Shown piece by piece: positions 43,900 through 52,308 of a stretch of 64,000 nt of DNA; positions within the stretch are counted from its first letter, which is position 1; the number at the start of each line of letters is the position of its first letter. A model generated the notes under the pieces. It searched no databases and had not been told where the DNA came from. It saw only the letters and a list, made by a program, of their open reading frames with translations. Source of the stretch: Pedobacter mucosus (lineage in GTDB: Bacteria; Bacteroidota; Bacteroidia; Sphingobacteriales; Sphingobacteriaceae); the NCBI RefSeq assembly GCF_022200785.1, contig NZ_CP087585.1:1612001-1676000 (forward strand). Reading direction: 5' to 3'. The position numbers and the translations under genes were made by a program.

Positions 43900-46113
43900 A
43901 TGAATGAATTTTCTGTTGATTTAACCAACTGCGATAAAGAGCCGATACATATTCCAGGTAAAATACAATCGCATGGGTTTCTACTTGCGGTTGATAAAAC
44001 AAGTTTGAATATCAACTATGTAAGTGAAAATATTTTAACGTTCTTAAATGAATCTGCACCATATTTTTTAAATAAGTCGATTTCAGTTATCGATTCTTTT
44101 TTAACCTATCAGGAGCCAGACTTAAATTTATTTGATCTTTTAAAACTCGGCATAATCAGTAAAAATTTCGATTTGATAAGCCCTCATCCATTAGAAATTA
44201 ATGGAGTTTCATTTTATCTAATCATTTCCTTATCCGATAAAAATTTATTAATTGAATTTGAACATGTTACCCTCCAGTATGATATTCAGAATTCTATAGG
44301 TCGTTCGGCTTCTATTATGTTGCAAGGGAAAAACGTTTCTACCCTTGTGCAAGGTGCGGCTATAGAGGTCAAAAACCTGATCAATTATGATAGGGTAATG
44401 ATTTATAAGTTTTTAGAAGATGGAAGTGGGGAAGTTATTGCTGAAGAGAAAAATGACGATCTCGAGCCTTTTTTCGGACTACATTATCCTGCCTCGGATA
44501 TTCCTAAACAAGCTCGAGAACTATACAAATTAAATTTAACCCGTTTAATAGCTGATGTTGATGTTGAAGCTTCTTCCATCATTACCTTTAATACCGATCA
44601 AGCATTAGATTTGACAAATGGATCACTAAGAGCAGTTTCTCCGATTCATATTCAATACTTGAAAAATATGGGGGTATGTTCGAGTTTCAGCATCTCACTA
44701 ATATCAAATGGCGAACTTTGGGGACTAATCGCTTGCCATAACTACACGCAAAAATTTATTGATTATAAGGCCAGAGAAGGTTCAAAACTTATCGGACAAA
44801 TTTTATCTTCCGCATTAGAATATCGCCAGGAAGAAGAAAATTCGGAAGTTGTTGAGCAGTTTAAAGAAACAGCAGTTTTTTTAGCGGAGCACCTTAATCG
44901 TGATAAATACCTAATTGAAGCGTTAACAGGATATAAACGTTCTGTTCTAGATGTTACAAATGGTACTGGTGTAGCAATAGTTTTCGAAAATAGTTTAAAA
45001 ACTTTGGGTATTGTTCCTGATGATGCTGATATTTTGGAACTCGTTGAATGGTTAAAAGTATCAAACGATGAGTCTATTTATTTCACACATCGATTACCTG
45101 AGATTTATACTCCATCACAGCACTATAAGGAAATTGCCTCAGGAATTTTATCATGTACTTTAAGTAAAGAACTTGGAGAAATGATTATTTGGTTCAAACC
45201 TGAGCGAATTACAACAGTTAAATGGGCTGGAAATCCTGAAAAACCAGTAAGCAAGTCAGAAGACGGCTTATTAAATTTATCTCCTCGAAAATCGTTTGAA
45301 ACATGGTCTGAAACTGTTAACAACACTTCGGAAAAATGGAAGGCTGAAGAGATTTCATCCGTAATCAGAATCCGGGAAATTATATTAACAGATGTAAATA
45401 AAAAAGCCAATGAGATTAGGTTATTAAATGGAAAACTAGAATCTGCATATGAGGAATTAGACACATTTAGTTATACCATCTCTCACGATTTAAGAACTCC
45501 GCTCACTTCAATAAAAACATATTCAGAGTTAATGCTTAAAAATAAAAGCATTGATGAAACGGGTAGAAAGATGCTAGATAGGATTTTAACAAGTGCTGAT
45601 AAGATGAACTTGTTAATCAAAGAGATATTAAACCTGGCTAGAGTAGGTCGTTTAGATATTAAAAACGATACGATAGATATGCAGACCTTAATACAAGAGA
45701 TTAAGGCAGAAGTATGGTCGGCTTTTAAAGCAGACAACACCGAACTTATTTTAGGCCATCTACCGAATTTAAAAGGCGATAGAACCATGATCGCTCAAGT
45801 ATTTTCAAATTTAATAAGTAATGCGGTTAAATATTCGTCTATGGTTAAAAAGCCAGTTATTGAAATTTCTGCAAGCATAAATGGTGGTGAGATTGTTTAT
45901 TCCATTAAAGATAATGGTATGGGAATTGATAATCGATATTATGACAGGGTTTTTGAGCTTTTTAAGCGCATGGATAACGTTAAAGATATTGACGGAACGG
46001 GAGTTGGGTTGGCAATTGTTAAAAGGATTATTGAGCGACATAATGGTAGGGTTTGGTTTGAAAGCAAACTAAACGCTGGCACAACTTTTTATGTTGCAAT
46101 AAAAAATAGATAA
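43900..46113 (+). CDS. bphP: Bacteriophytochrome sensor histidine kinase
   Basis: A red/far-red photoreceptor kinase of 737 residues with PAS (about 1-115), GAF (about 130-310), PHY (about 320-500) and kinase domains (about 515-737). Cys11 in DLTNCDKEPIHIPG matches the biliverdin-binding cysteine, and the GAF motif YPASDIPKQARELY is diagnostic. The chromophore-contact end reads LIACHNY where CHHY is usual. The kinase has H-box TISHDLRTPLTSI, N-box NLISNAVKYS and G2 GTGVGLAIV. Its stop abuts the ATG of the response regulator. The heme oxygenase downstream supplies its chromophore. Confidence 0.95.
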   Translation: MNEFSVDLTNCDKEPIHIPGKIQSHGFLLAVDKTSLNINYVSENILTFLNESAPYFLNKSISVIDSFLTYQEPDLNLFDLLKLGIISKNFDLISPHPLEINGVSFYLIISLSDKNLLIEFEHVTLQYDIQNSIGRSASIMLQGKNVSTLVQGAAIEVKNLINYDRVMIYKFLEDGSGEVIAEEKNDDLEPFFGLHYPASDIPKQARELYKLNLTRLIADVDVEASSIITFNTDQALDLTNGSLRAVSPIHIQYLKNMGVCSSFSISLISNGELWGLIACHNYTQKFIDYKAREGSKLIGQILSSALEYRQEEENSEVVEQFKETAVFLAEHLNRDKYLIEALTGYKRSVLDVTNGTGVAIVFENSLKTLGIVPDDADILELVEWLKVSNDESIYFTHRLPEIYTPSQHYKEIASGILSCTLSKELGEMIIWFKPERITTVKWAGNPEKPVSKSEDGLLNLSPRKSFETWSETVNNTSEKWKAEEISSVIRIREIILTDVNKKANEIRLLNGKLESAYEELDTFSYTISHDLRTPLTSIKTYSELMLKNKSIDETGRKMLDRILTSADKMNLLIKEILNLARVGRLDIKNDTIDMQTLIQEIKAEVWSAFKADNTELILGHLPNLKGDRTMIAQVFSNLISNAVKYSSMVKKPVIEISASINGGEIVYSIKDNGMGIDNRYYDRVFELFKRMDNVKDIDGTGVGLAIVKRIIERHNGRVWFESKLNAGTTFYVAIKNR

Positions 46114-46533
46114 ATGAATACTACAGATATATTTTATGTTGAGGATGATGTAGACTATGCTTTTTTTATGCAAAGCGCAATGCAGGAAGTGCAAGATACC
46201 TTAAATTTAACAATTGTTGATGATGGGGTAGAAGCAGCCACTACGCTTAGTAAATTTGAAGAGTTACAAATTAAACCAAAACTTATCCTACTGGATTTAA
46301 ATTTACCTGGATTATCTGGTTTGGATATATTAAAATTCATTCGAGAAAACCCTTATTTTAAATCGGTACCAGTTATTCTATTTTCAACATCAGATGACCC
46401 TAATGATATTAAATCTTCAATTGAATATGGCGCAAATGCTTACCTCGCAAAACCAAATGGCTACGAAAATTTAGTCGAATGTTTACATTCAATTCACGAT
46501 TTTTGGTTTAATCGACACCTCAGATTAAACTAA
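46114..46533 (+). CDS. Response regulator of the phytochrome kinase (Rcp1-like)
   Basis: A single receiver domain of 139 residues. The acidic cluster is in YVEDDVDYAFF, the phospho-acceptor in LILLDLNLPGLSG, the Ser/Thr in ILFSTSDDPND, and the Lys in YLAKPNGYENL. The extended C-terminus and this layout resemble Rcp1-type regulators paired with cyanobacterial phytochromes. It starts directly after the bphP stop (TAA-ATG), so the two are surely co-expressed. Confidence 0.92.
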   Translation: MNTTDIFYVEDDVDYAFFMQSAMQEVQDTLNLTIVDDGVEAATTLSKFEELQIKPKLILLDLNLPGLSGLDILKFIRENPYFKSVPVILFSTSDDPNDIKSSIEYGANAYLAKPNGYENLVECLHSIHDFWFNRHLRLN

Positions 46534-46606
46534 AATTTCAAATAATAAGAGATTCGGGTTGAAAAATCCGAATCTTTGTTTTTTAAATCCATTTATTTAT
46601 ACCAAG

Positions 46607-47206
46607 ATGATAGCCGAATTATTAAAAGCCGCAACCGCAGACAATCATAAAGAATTAGAATCTTTAATGTTTGTAAATGAGATTATGAACAATTCTTTAA
46701 GTGTTGATGAATATAAAAAGCTGCTTATTGTAAATTACGTTATTCACGAAAAACTGGAAGACAAGCTAATAAGCATGTTAGATAATGAAACGGCAAATAG
46801 GCTTGAAATAACGAGCAGATTAAAATTACCTGCTTTGGAAAAGGACTTAAAATTTTGGAATATAGATCGTGATGCTTTAAAAAATTTAAATGTCGATTTA
46901 TACTTGCCAAATAATAACATTGCTGAAGTTTTAGGTGCATTATATGTGCTAGAAGGGTCTACACTGGGTGGAAACGTAATTAAAAAGCACATTTTAGCAA
47001 ATCCAAATTTCAAAAATTCGACCGAAGGATTAAATTATTATGGTGTTTATGGAAGCGAGCTAGGAACGAAATGGAAAAACTTTGTTTTACTGATGAATGA
47101 GGTGGTTATTGAAGCAGATTATGAGCGCTGTATTAAATGCGCTAATGAAATGTTTAATAACTTAAAAAACCTTTCGAAACAGCTAAATGAAACTGTGAAA
47201 TATTGA
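46607..47206 (+). CDS. bphO: Biliverdin-producing heme oxygenase
   Basis: Opens heme to biliverdin, the phytochrome chromophore. The start at 46607 is preferred over an in-frame ATG at 46559 because MIAELLKAATADNHKELESL matches the family N-terminus, with the proximal heme His in DNHKELE. The distal helix appears as LYVLEGSTLGGNVIKKHI, the family signature. The protein has 199 residues, normal for bacterial HO. It lies 73 bases after the regulator gene on the same strand, giving kinase, regulator and chromophore synthesis in one unit. Confidence 0.93.
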   Translation: MIAELLKAATADNHKELESLMFVNEIMNNSLSVDEYKKLLIVNYVIHEKLEDKLISMLDNETANRLEITSRLKLPALEKDLKFWNIDRDALKNLNVDLYLPNNNIAEVLGALYVLEGSTLGGNVIKKHILANPNFKNSTEGLNYYGVYGSELGTKWKNFVLLMNEVVIEADYERCIKCANEMFNNLKNLSKQLNETVKY

Positions 47207-47372
47207 TCGTAATTTTATTAAAAATACGCCTATTATAGTATGAGGGCATTTAGTAAGTGTGTAAAATGTGCAAAACTTATTTTAAATTAATATTTTCTTT
47301 CTGTTGTTAATTCAAGGTAAATATGTATTATTGAAAAATTATAATTTTTAAACCTAAAAACATCAATTAGCG

Positions 47373-47552
47373 ATGGAAAAATTCTCAAAAGTAAAAGAGG
47401 CTGTTGCTGCAATTGAAGCAGATGTAGAAAAATTTTACAATGCTGGCAATGCAGCCGCTGGTACTCGTGTGCGTAAAGCAATGCAAGATCTTAAAGTATT
47501 AGCACAAGAAATTCGTGCAGAAGTAACTGACAAGAAAAACACTGACAAATAG
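47373..47552 (+). CDS. Histone H1-like protein (Hc1 family)
   Basis: A 59-residue protein starting MEKFSKVKEAVAAIEADVEK and containing AGTRVRKAMQDLKVLAQEIR, which matches the short Hc1-like proteins of Bacteroidota. It is helical and basic at the C-terminus and probably binds DNA or nucleoid components. Short length hides it from many gene callers, but the codon pattern, the family match and the terminator immediately after make it a firm call. Confidence 0.88.
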   Translation: MEKFSKVKEAVAAIEADVEKFYNAGNAAAGTRVRKAMQDLKVLAQEIRAEVTDKKNTDK

Positions 47553-47566
47553 TTTTGCCAGTAAAT

Positions 47567-47610
47567 AAAAAGAGGCTGCGTTATCAATTGATAATCAGCC
47601 TCTTTTTTTT
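47567..47610 (+). terminator. Terminator after the Hc1-like gene
   Basis: Stem AAAGAGGCTG/CAGCCTCTTT enclosing a smaller palindrome TTATCAATTGATAA, with a T8 tail. Confidence 0.88.
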
Positions 47611-47715
47611 GCCCAATATTTAGTATCGCTACGTTCTCTATTACGCGAATATTCCTCCTCTATATTTATATTGATTTTTAATTAAACGTCAATTTATCAT
47701 CACATCATTTTTTTG

Positions 47716-47723
47716 TATTTTTG
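47716..47723 (+). promoter_or_regulatory. Bacteroidota -7 box, near-leaderless promoter
   Basis: TATTTTTG fits the TAnnTTTG consensus and lies only 4 bases before the ATG at 47728. The transcript would begin at or within a base or two of the start codon. Confidence 0.55.
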
Positions 47724-47727
47724 CCGC

Positions 47728-49044
47728 ATGGAAAGAGAAATTTTGGATACAAAGCGAAAAGCACTTAAAATTAATCTTGATCCTCATATTTACGGCACTT
47801 TTGCTGAAATAGGAGCTGGACAAGAAGTTTCTAGAAATTTCTTTAATGCTGGGGCAGCATCAGGAACAGTTGCTAAAACAATGTCTGCATACGATATGAC
47901 CTTTAGTGATGCCATTTATGGTGCAGAAGCATCCGGTAGATATGTAAGTCAGAATCGGCTTATCCAAATGCTCGATCACGAATTTGGATTACTGAATGAG
48001 CGATTATCAGGTAAGGAATACGAAAGTCGAACTTTTTTCGCTTTCGCAAATACAGTAACAACATTAAATTTTAAACGAACAAACGATCCTCATGGATGGG
48101 TTGGCCTTCGTTTTCAAAGTGAGCCTGCGGGCTTACCAAATGAGATATTTTTCCACGTTCGTTTATTAGACACTGATGTGCTTATGCAGCAGCGTGTTTT
48201 AGGTATTATAGGCGTTAACTTACTCTACGCGGCATTTTACTACGCCAAGGAGCCAAAAATAATGGTAGAGTCTTTAGCTGATAATTTAACCATCGGCTCT
48301 GTTGAAATTGATCTTATCTCAGTTAAAGGACCAGCTTTTCCTCATGCGAACAACATCTTACTTAATCTTTATATGATTATGAAAGATTTTTCAGCAGCTG
48401 CGATATTTGATTCAGAAGCACATCCCCGACAGGCTAAAGATTTATTGTACAAAAAGGATATCATGATATTAAGAACTAAATATGGACAAAAATCAAATCC
48501 TAATTTTAGTTTATTTAACAAAGCCACTGATCAATTTAAACGTACTAATCAGGTTGTAGATGGTAATTTAGCAGTGATGATCGAAGTTTTATTAACCAAT
48601 GTTTTAACCGATACGCAGGAAACTCCCGATGATATCGACTTGGAATCAGTTGCTAAGAGAACACAGGATATGTGCGATACTGGAAACACGGTTATTGTAT
48701 CGAACTTTACACGTCATAATCGTTTAGCTAAATATTTAGCAAGATGTAAACCTAAAAGTGTTGGATTGGCAACAAATATCAATAACCTTAAATTTGTGTT
48801 TAATGCTAATAATTTTAAGGGTGAAAATTATTCTGGACAATTGTTAAGCTATGTTAATGATATGTTCAATACAAATGTGCGCTTATTTGCATACCCGTTT
48901 TTAGATAAAAACACAAATGAGGTAATTACCACAGCAAATATGCCCATTACACCAGAAGCCAAACCATTATTTGATTTCCTTTTAGTTAATGGCTACATAA
49001 CCGATATAGAAGATTACAGTGACGATGAAGTTAAGACGGTTTAA
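47728..49044 (+). CDS. Conserved protein of unknown function (438 aa)
   Basis: A soluble protein with very conserved N-terminal sequence (DPHIYGTFAEIGAGQEVSRN, then FNAGAASGTVAKTMSAYDM). I recall this family from many Bacteroidota and Planctomycetota, sometimes labelled as a nicotinate-nucleotide adenylyltransferase or a TonB receptor, neither of which the sequence supports: there is no HxGH nucleotidyl motif, signal peptide or barrel. The ATG at 47728 is chosen because it directly precedes the conserved block and follows a promoter box by 4 bases. It is transcribed alone. Confidence 0.85.
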   Translation: MEREILDTKRKALKINLDPHIYGTFAEIGAGQEVSRNFFNAGAASGTVAKTMSAYDMTFSDAIYGAEASGRYVSQNRLIQMLDHEFGLLNERLSGKEYESRTFFAFANTVTTLNFKRTNDPHGWVGLRFQSEPAGLPNEIFFHVRLLDTDVLMQQRVLGIIGVNLLYAAFYYAKEPKIMVESLADNLTIGSVEIDLISVKGPAFPHANNILLNLYMIMKDFSAAAIFDSEAHPRQAKDLLYKKDIMILRTKYGQKSNPNFSLFNKATDQFKRTNQVVDGNLAVMIEVLLTNVLTDTQETPDDIDLESVAKRTQDMCDTGNTVIVSNFTRHNRLAKYLARCKPKSVGLATNINNLKFVFNANNFKGENYSGQLLSYVNDMFNTNVRLFAYPFLDKNTNEVITTANMPITPEAKPLFDFLLVNGYITDIEDYSDDEVKTV

Positions 49045-49097
49045 ACAAATAGATGCTTTTAATATTCGTTAACGTTTAATGAAAATGGTTCATAAAA

Positions 49098-50120
49098 CTA
49101 TAAGGTTTCTAAAAAAGAACCATTTTCATTTACCTCAAATTTATGATTAGTACCACATTTATAAGCAAAATTATTGCGTTGATGGCCTACAGGAAAATCA
49201 AATGAAATAGGATAGTTATATTCTTTAACTTTCTCTAGCACAATATCATAAATGGTTTTTCCAAATTCTTCGCCAATATCATCAGGCTTAACTTTAAAAC
49301 CTCCTACAATTAAGCCTTTCAAATTTTTTAGCTTTCCGCTGCGTTTTAAGTTCCAAAACATTCTATCTAAACTGTAAAGATATTCTCCAGTATCTTCTAC
49401 AAAGAGAATCTTTCCACTGGTATCTAAATCTGAATTACTACCAGCCAGTGTTTCAATTATGCTTAAGTTTCCTCCAATCAATAATCCATTTGCTTTTCCA
49501 AATCGATTATAAATATTAATAGGAGCGATGTATTTTAATTCCTGACCTGTTAAAGCATTTTTAATTGATAAAATTGTTTCTATTTGAATAGGTTCTGCTT
49601 TAGTCCAATCATCAGGAAAACTATTGCACATTTTAGAATGTATCGAAGCAACACCAAAATTTTTGGCTAAATGAGAATGCAAAACTGTAATATCACTAAA
49701 ACCAATCAGCCATTTAGGATTTCTTTTAAATGCTGTGAAATCTAATTTATCTATTATTCTAACAAATCCATAACCACCACGAGCACACATAATGGCGTTA
49801 ATTTTTGGATCGTCTAACATATTTTGAAAATCGGCCATTCTTTCTTCGTCACTTCCACCATAAGTAAAATCTCTTTTGCCAATGGTCGATCCAACTTTTA
49901 TATTGAAACCCCAACTCTGCATCTGTAATATAGAAGGCTGTACTTGTGCTTCGGTTATAAAGCCAGCAGGACTAGTAATGCCTATGGTATCACCAGATTT
50001 TAAGTATGGCGGGACTTTTACATTCGAATTTTCTCCATTAAAATCGTTTTTAAAAATTTTTAAAGCAGGAAGCATGGTTGCTGTCGCGATAAATGAAGAA
50101 AGAAAATGTTTTCTATTCAT
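49098..50120 (-). CDS. S66-family LD-carboxypeptidase (LdcA/MccF-like)
   Basis: Cleaves the L,D bond of murein tetrapeptides in peptidoglycan recycling, or a related amide. The 340-residue protein has ARGGYGFVRI, the nucleophile Ser in IGFSDITVLHSHL, the Glu in LFVEDTGEYLYSLDRM and the His in DFPVGHQRNNFAYKCG, which together give the Ser-Glu-His triad. An N-terminal segment (MNRKHFLSSFIATATMLPAL) looks like a signal peptide, so the enzyme may be periplasmic, unlike E. coli LdcA. A terminator-like hairpin lies upstream at 50178. Confidence 0.9.
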   Translation of the reverse strand: MNRKHFLSSFIATATMLPALKIFKNDFNGENSNVKVPPYLKSGDTIGITSPAGFITEAQVQPSILQMQSWGFNIKVGSTIGKRDFTYGGSDEERMADFQNMLDDPKINAIMCARGGYGFVRIIDKLDFTAFKRNPKWLIGFSDITVLHSHLAKNFGVASIHSKMCNSFPDDWTKAEPIQIETILSIKNALTGQELKYIAPINIYNRFGKANGLLIGGNLSIIETLAGSNSDLDTSGKILFVEDTGEYLYSLDRMFWNLKRSGKLKNLKGLIVGGFKVKPDDIGEEFGKTIYDIVLEKVKEYNYPISFDFPVGHQRNNFAYKCGTNHKFEVNENGSFLETL

Positions 50121-50177
50121 CTAAATGAGGGATAACGGGTGTTTAGCGAAGATATGATTTTAAGTAAAATCTTAAAT

Positions 50178-50213
50178 AAAAAAAGGGATTTATATCCATA
50201 AATCCCCTTTTTA
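50178..50213. terminator. Hairpin with A/T flanks (possible terminator)
   Basis: Stem AAAAAGGGATTTA/TAAATCCCCTTTTT, with one extra C. It lies upstream of the S66 gene, so which transcript it ends is unclear; one short unannotated transcript is possible. Confidence 0.55.
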
Positions 50214-50350
50214 AACCAAACAAATTAATCTGTAAAAGATTAGTATAATGTGAATTATATAGATAACCGAGATTCGATTAAAATGTTTTGATTTTATTAA
50301 AAATATTCAATAATTATTTATTAGTATTTAGAAAATCGGGTTTTGATCAA

Positions 50351-50383
50351 AAAAGAAAGGCTATTCATCGCGAATAGCCTTTG
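50351..50383. terminator. Hairpin AAAGGCTATTC/GAATAGCCTTT (possible terminator)
   Basis: A perfect 11-bp stem with a 5-base loop and A-rich upstream flank. Read on the minus strand it is followed by TTTTTTGATC, and it lies about 85 bases beyond the tRNA-like sequence on that strand, as a tRNA terminator would. Confidence 0.6.
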
Positions 50384-50465
50384 CTAACAACAAAACAAAT
50401 ATAAGATAACCAAATCTTGTTTGATTCGAGCAGAATCAAATTTAAGTGCTATGAGGAACACTTAG

Positions 50466-50529
50466 TGGCTAGTAATGGATTCGAACCATTATGTGAAATT
50501 AAAACTTCACTTCCCGTTTTTAACAAGCC
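50466..50529 (-). pseudogene. tRNA-like remnant lacking a D-arm
   Basis: On the minus strand the 3' part is a perfect T-arm (AATGGTTCGAATCCATT) followed directly by the 7-base acceptor strand ACTAGCC, which pairs 6 of 7 with GGCTTGT at the 5' end. An anticodon-like stem GTGAA/TTCAC is present with an 8-base loop GTTTTAAT. There is no D-arm and the whole is 64 bases. It is probably a decayed tRNA or an old integration site; a hairpin terminator lies further on at 50351. Confidence 0.5.
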
Positions 50530-50869
50530 GTTTAATTATTTAATTTAGTGCATTTAACACTTTTTCTTTTTGTAACATCAGCTACTGTTCCACAAATATA
50601 TAAATTAGATATATAATATCTACCGATTTAGTAGTATTTATTTTTGTTACTGTCCTTTTGGTCATTTAAGGCATTTAATGCTAGTTAAATGCATTATCAA
50701 GTTCTTTAATTTTGAAAGGAATCAATAAAATAGATTACAGATTAATTAAAAATCTTATTAGGGTATAGAATATCAATATTTATATCGCTCTTAATCGCCA
50801 TTAAATTCAATTTCTTAAAAGCTAATTATTTTAAGGATATTTGCACTTTCAGAAATTAAAATATTAATT

Positions 50870-52174
50870 GTGTCTTTAGATAAATTAAAACTTAGCAAAC
50901 CACTTGTAACGGCAATGACTGATGCAGGATTCTTAACACCAAAAGATATCCAAATCAAAACAATGTCTCGAATTTTAGGTGGACAAGATGTTATAGTAGT
51001 AGGACCAGAGGGTTCGGGGAAAACGACAACTTATGTTTTAGCTGCTTTAATGAAGTTGAAATATGCTTTTGAAGAAGCGCCGAGAGCATTAATTTTAGTT
51101 CCAGATGCTGATCATGTTGATCTTGTGCTGGAACAATTTAAACTACTAAATCGCAATTCTACTTTTAGAATATTAGGAATCGATAGTCGTGGGCCGATTG
51201 ATACGCAAATGAATGACATTACTGATGGCGTAGACATAATCGTTGCTGTGCCTGATAGAGCTCGTGCTTTATATTTAAAATTAGCCCTAAACACAAATAA
51301 AATCCAATTATTTGTTGTTGACAATGCGGAACTAATAGTAAAGAAAGGTTTACAGCTGCCTGTTGTGGAACTTGCAAACAGCGCTTATAAAGCTCAGCAT
51401 TTGGTTTTTACTGAGGTTTTACATGAGAAGTTAAATTTAATGATTGCACCTTTTATTAAAGAATCTTCTGTAACTATAGAAGTGGATGAAATTGAGGAGC
51501 AAGAAGCAGAGGTTTATCAGCAAATGTTGTATCAGGTTCCAAATTTTAGAACAAAGCTTAACCTTTTAACTTTGTTACTAGGAGATGCAGATGTTTTTGA
51601 TAAAGTTTTGGTTTTCGTAAACACCAGATTAACTGCGCAAACAGTTTACAAAAACTTTAACCATACCAATGAAACTGAAATTACGATTTATAAGCCGTTA
51701 TTTTTTGATGATGCAGGTTATGATAATATCGAAGATTTTAAAGAAAATGAAGATTCTAGAATTTTAATTGTTGCCAACGAGAATTTAGGTGATTTAGATA
51801 TTCAAGGCATTCCATTTATTATCCATTTTGAACTTCCAGAGCTTAAAGAAACGCTGATAAAACGTATTGTTAAGCAGGATGAAGAAGAGGTTATCGCCAT
51901 CACATTCTCTACTGATATCGAATTAATAGAAGTTAAAAAGATTGAACAAGCAATAGGTCAGCGAATGGAGGTGATGGAGTTACCAGATAATTTAAAACTG
52001 GTAGATGTAGCGCCAAAATCTAAAAAGAAAAAAACCGATAACAATACCGACGATGATTCATCGGAACGTGGCGCTGCTTTTCATGAGAAGAAAGCAAGTA
52101 ATCTGAAAAACTATAACTATAGCGCAGGTACCAAAGCGAAAATGACATATAAAAATAAAAAGGGACTATCGTAA
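50870..52174 (+). CDS. Divergent DEAD-box helicase-like protein
   Basis: A two-domain RecA-like protein of 434 residues starting at GTG. The Q-motif region (TPKDIQIKTM) and motif I (GPEGSGKTT) are intact. Motif II reads VDNAE instead of DEAD, motif III (SAT) is VFTE, and the HRxGR motif VI is missing in the second domain. The C-terminus is a Lys-rich, probably disordered tail (KSKKKKTDNNTDDDSSER) of RNA-binding type. It may bind RNA or ribosomes with weak or no unwinding activity. It is transcribed alone. Confidence 0.82.
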   Translation: MSLDKLKLSKPLVTAMTDAGFLTPKDIQIKTMSRILGGQDVIVVGPEGSGKTTTYVLAALMKLKYAFEEAPRALILVPDADHVDLVLEQFKLLNRNSTFRILGIDSRGPIDTQMNDITDGVDIIVAVPDRARALYLKLALNTNKIQLFVVDNAELIVKKGLQLPVVELANSAYKAQHLVFTEVLHEKLNLMIAPFIKESSVTIEVDEIEEQEAEVYQQMLYQVPNFRTKLNLLTLLLGDADVFDKVLVFVNTRLTAQTVYKNFNHTNETEITIYKPLFFDDAGYDNIEDFKENEDSRILIVANENLGDLDIQGIPFIIHFELPELKETLIKRIVKQDEEEVIAITFSTDIELIEVKKIEQAIGQRMEVMELPDNLKLVDVAPKSKKKKTDNNTDDDSSERGAAFHEKKASNLKNYNYSAGTKAKMTYKNKKGLS

Positions 52175-52260
52175 TATCTACTCCAGTTTTCCCGCTTCAA
52201 GATTACGACTTATTGCGTTACATAGTTTTCGATAAGAATAGATATCATTATTAAAGCAAA

Positions 52261-52292
52261 AAAAAAAGCCCCGATTCTCATCGGGGCTTTTT
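52261..52292. terminator. Bidirectional terminator between helicase-like and OmpA genes
   Basis: Stem AAAGCCCCGAT/ATCGGGGCTTT with loop TCTC and long A/T-runs on both sides; it lies 17 bases past the OmpA gene stop and can also end the helicase transcript. Confidence 0.9.
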
Positions 52293-52308
52293 CGTATTTA
52301 ATTATTGA

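Noticed and set aside
47728..49044. Nicotinate-nucleotide adenylyltransferase or TonB receptor annotation
   Set aside because: No HxGH nucleotidyltransferase motif, signal peptide, plug or barrel features are present.
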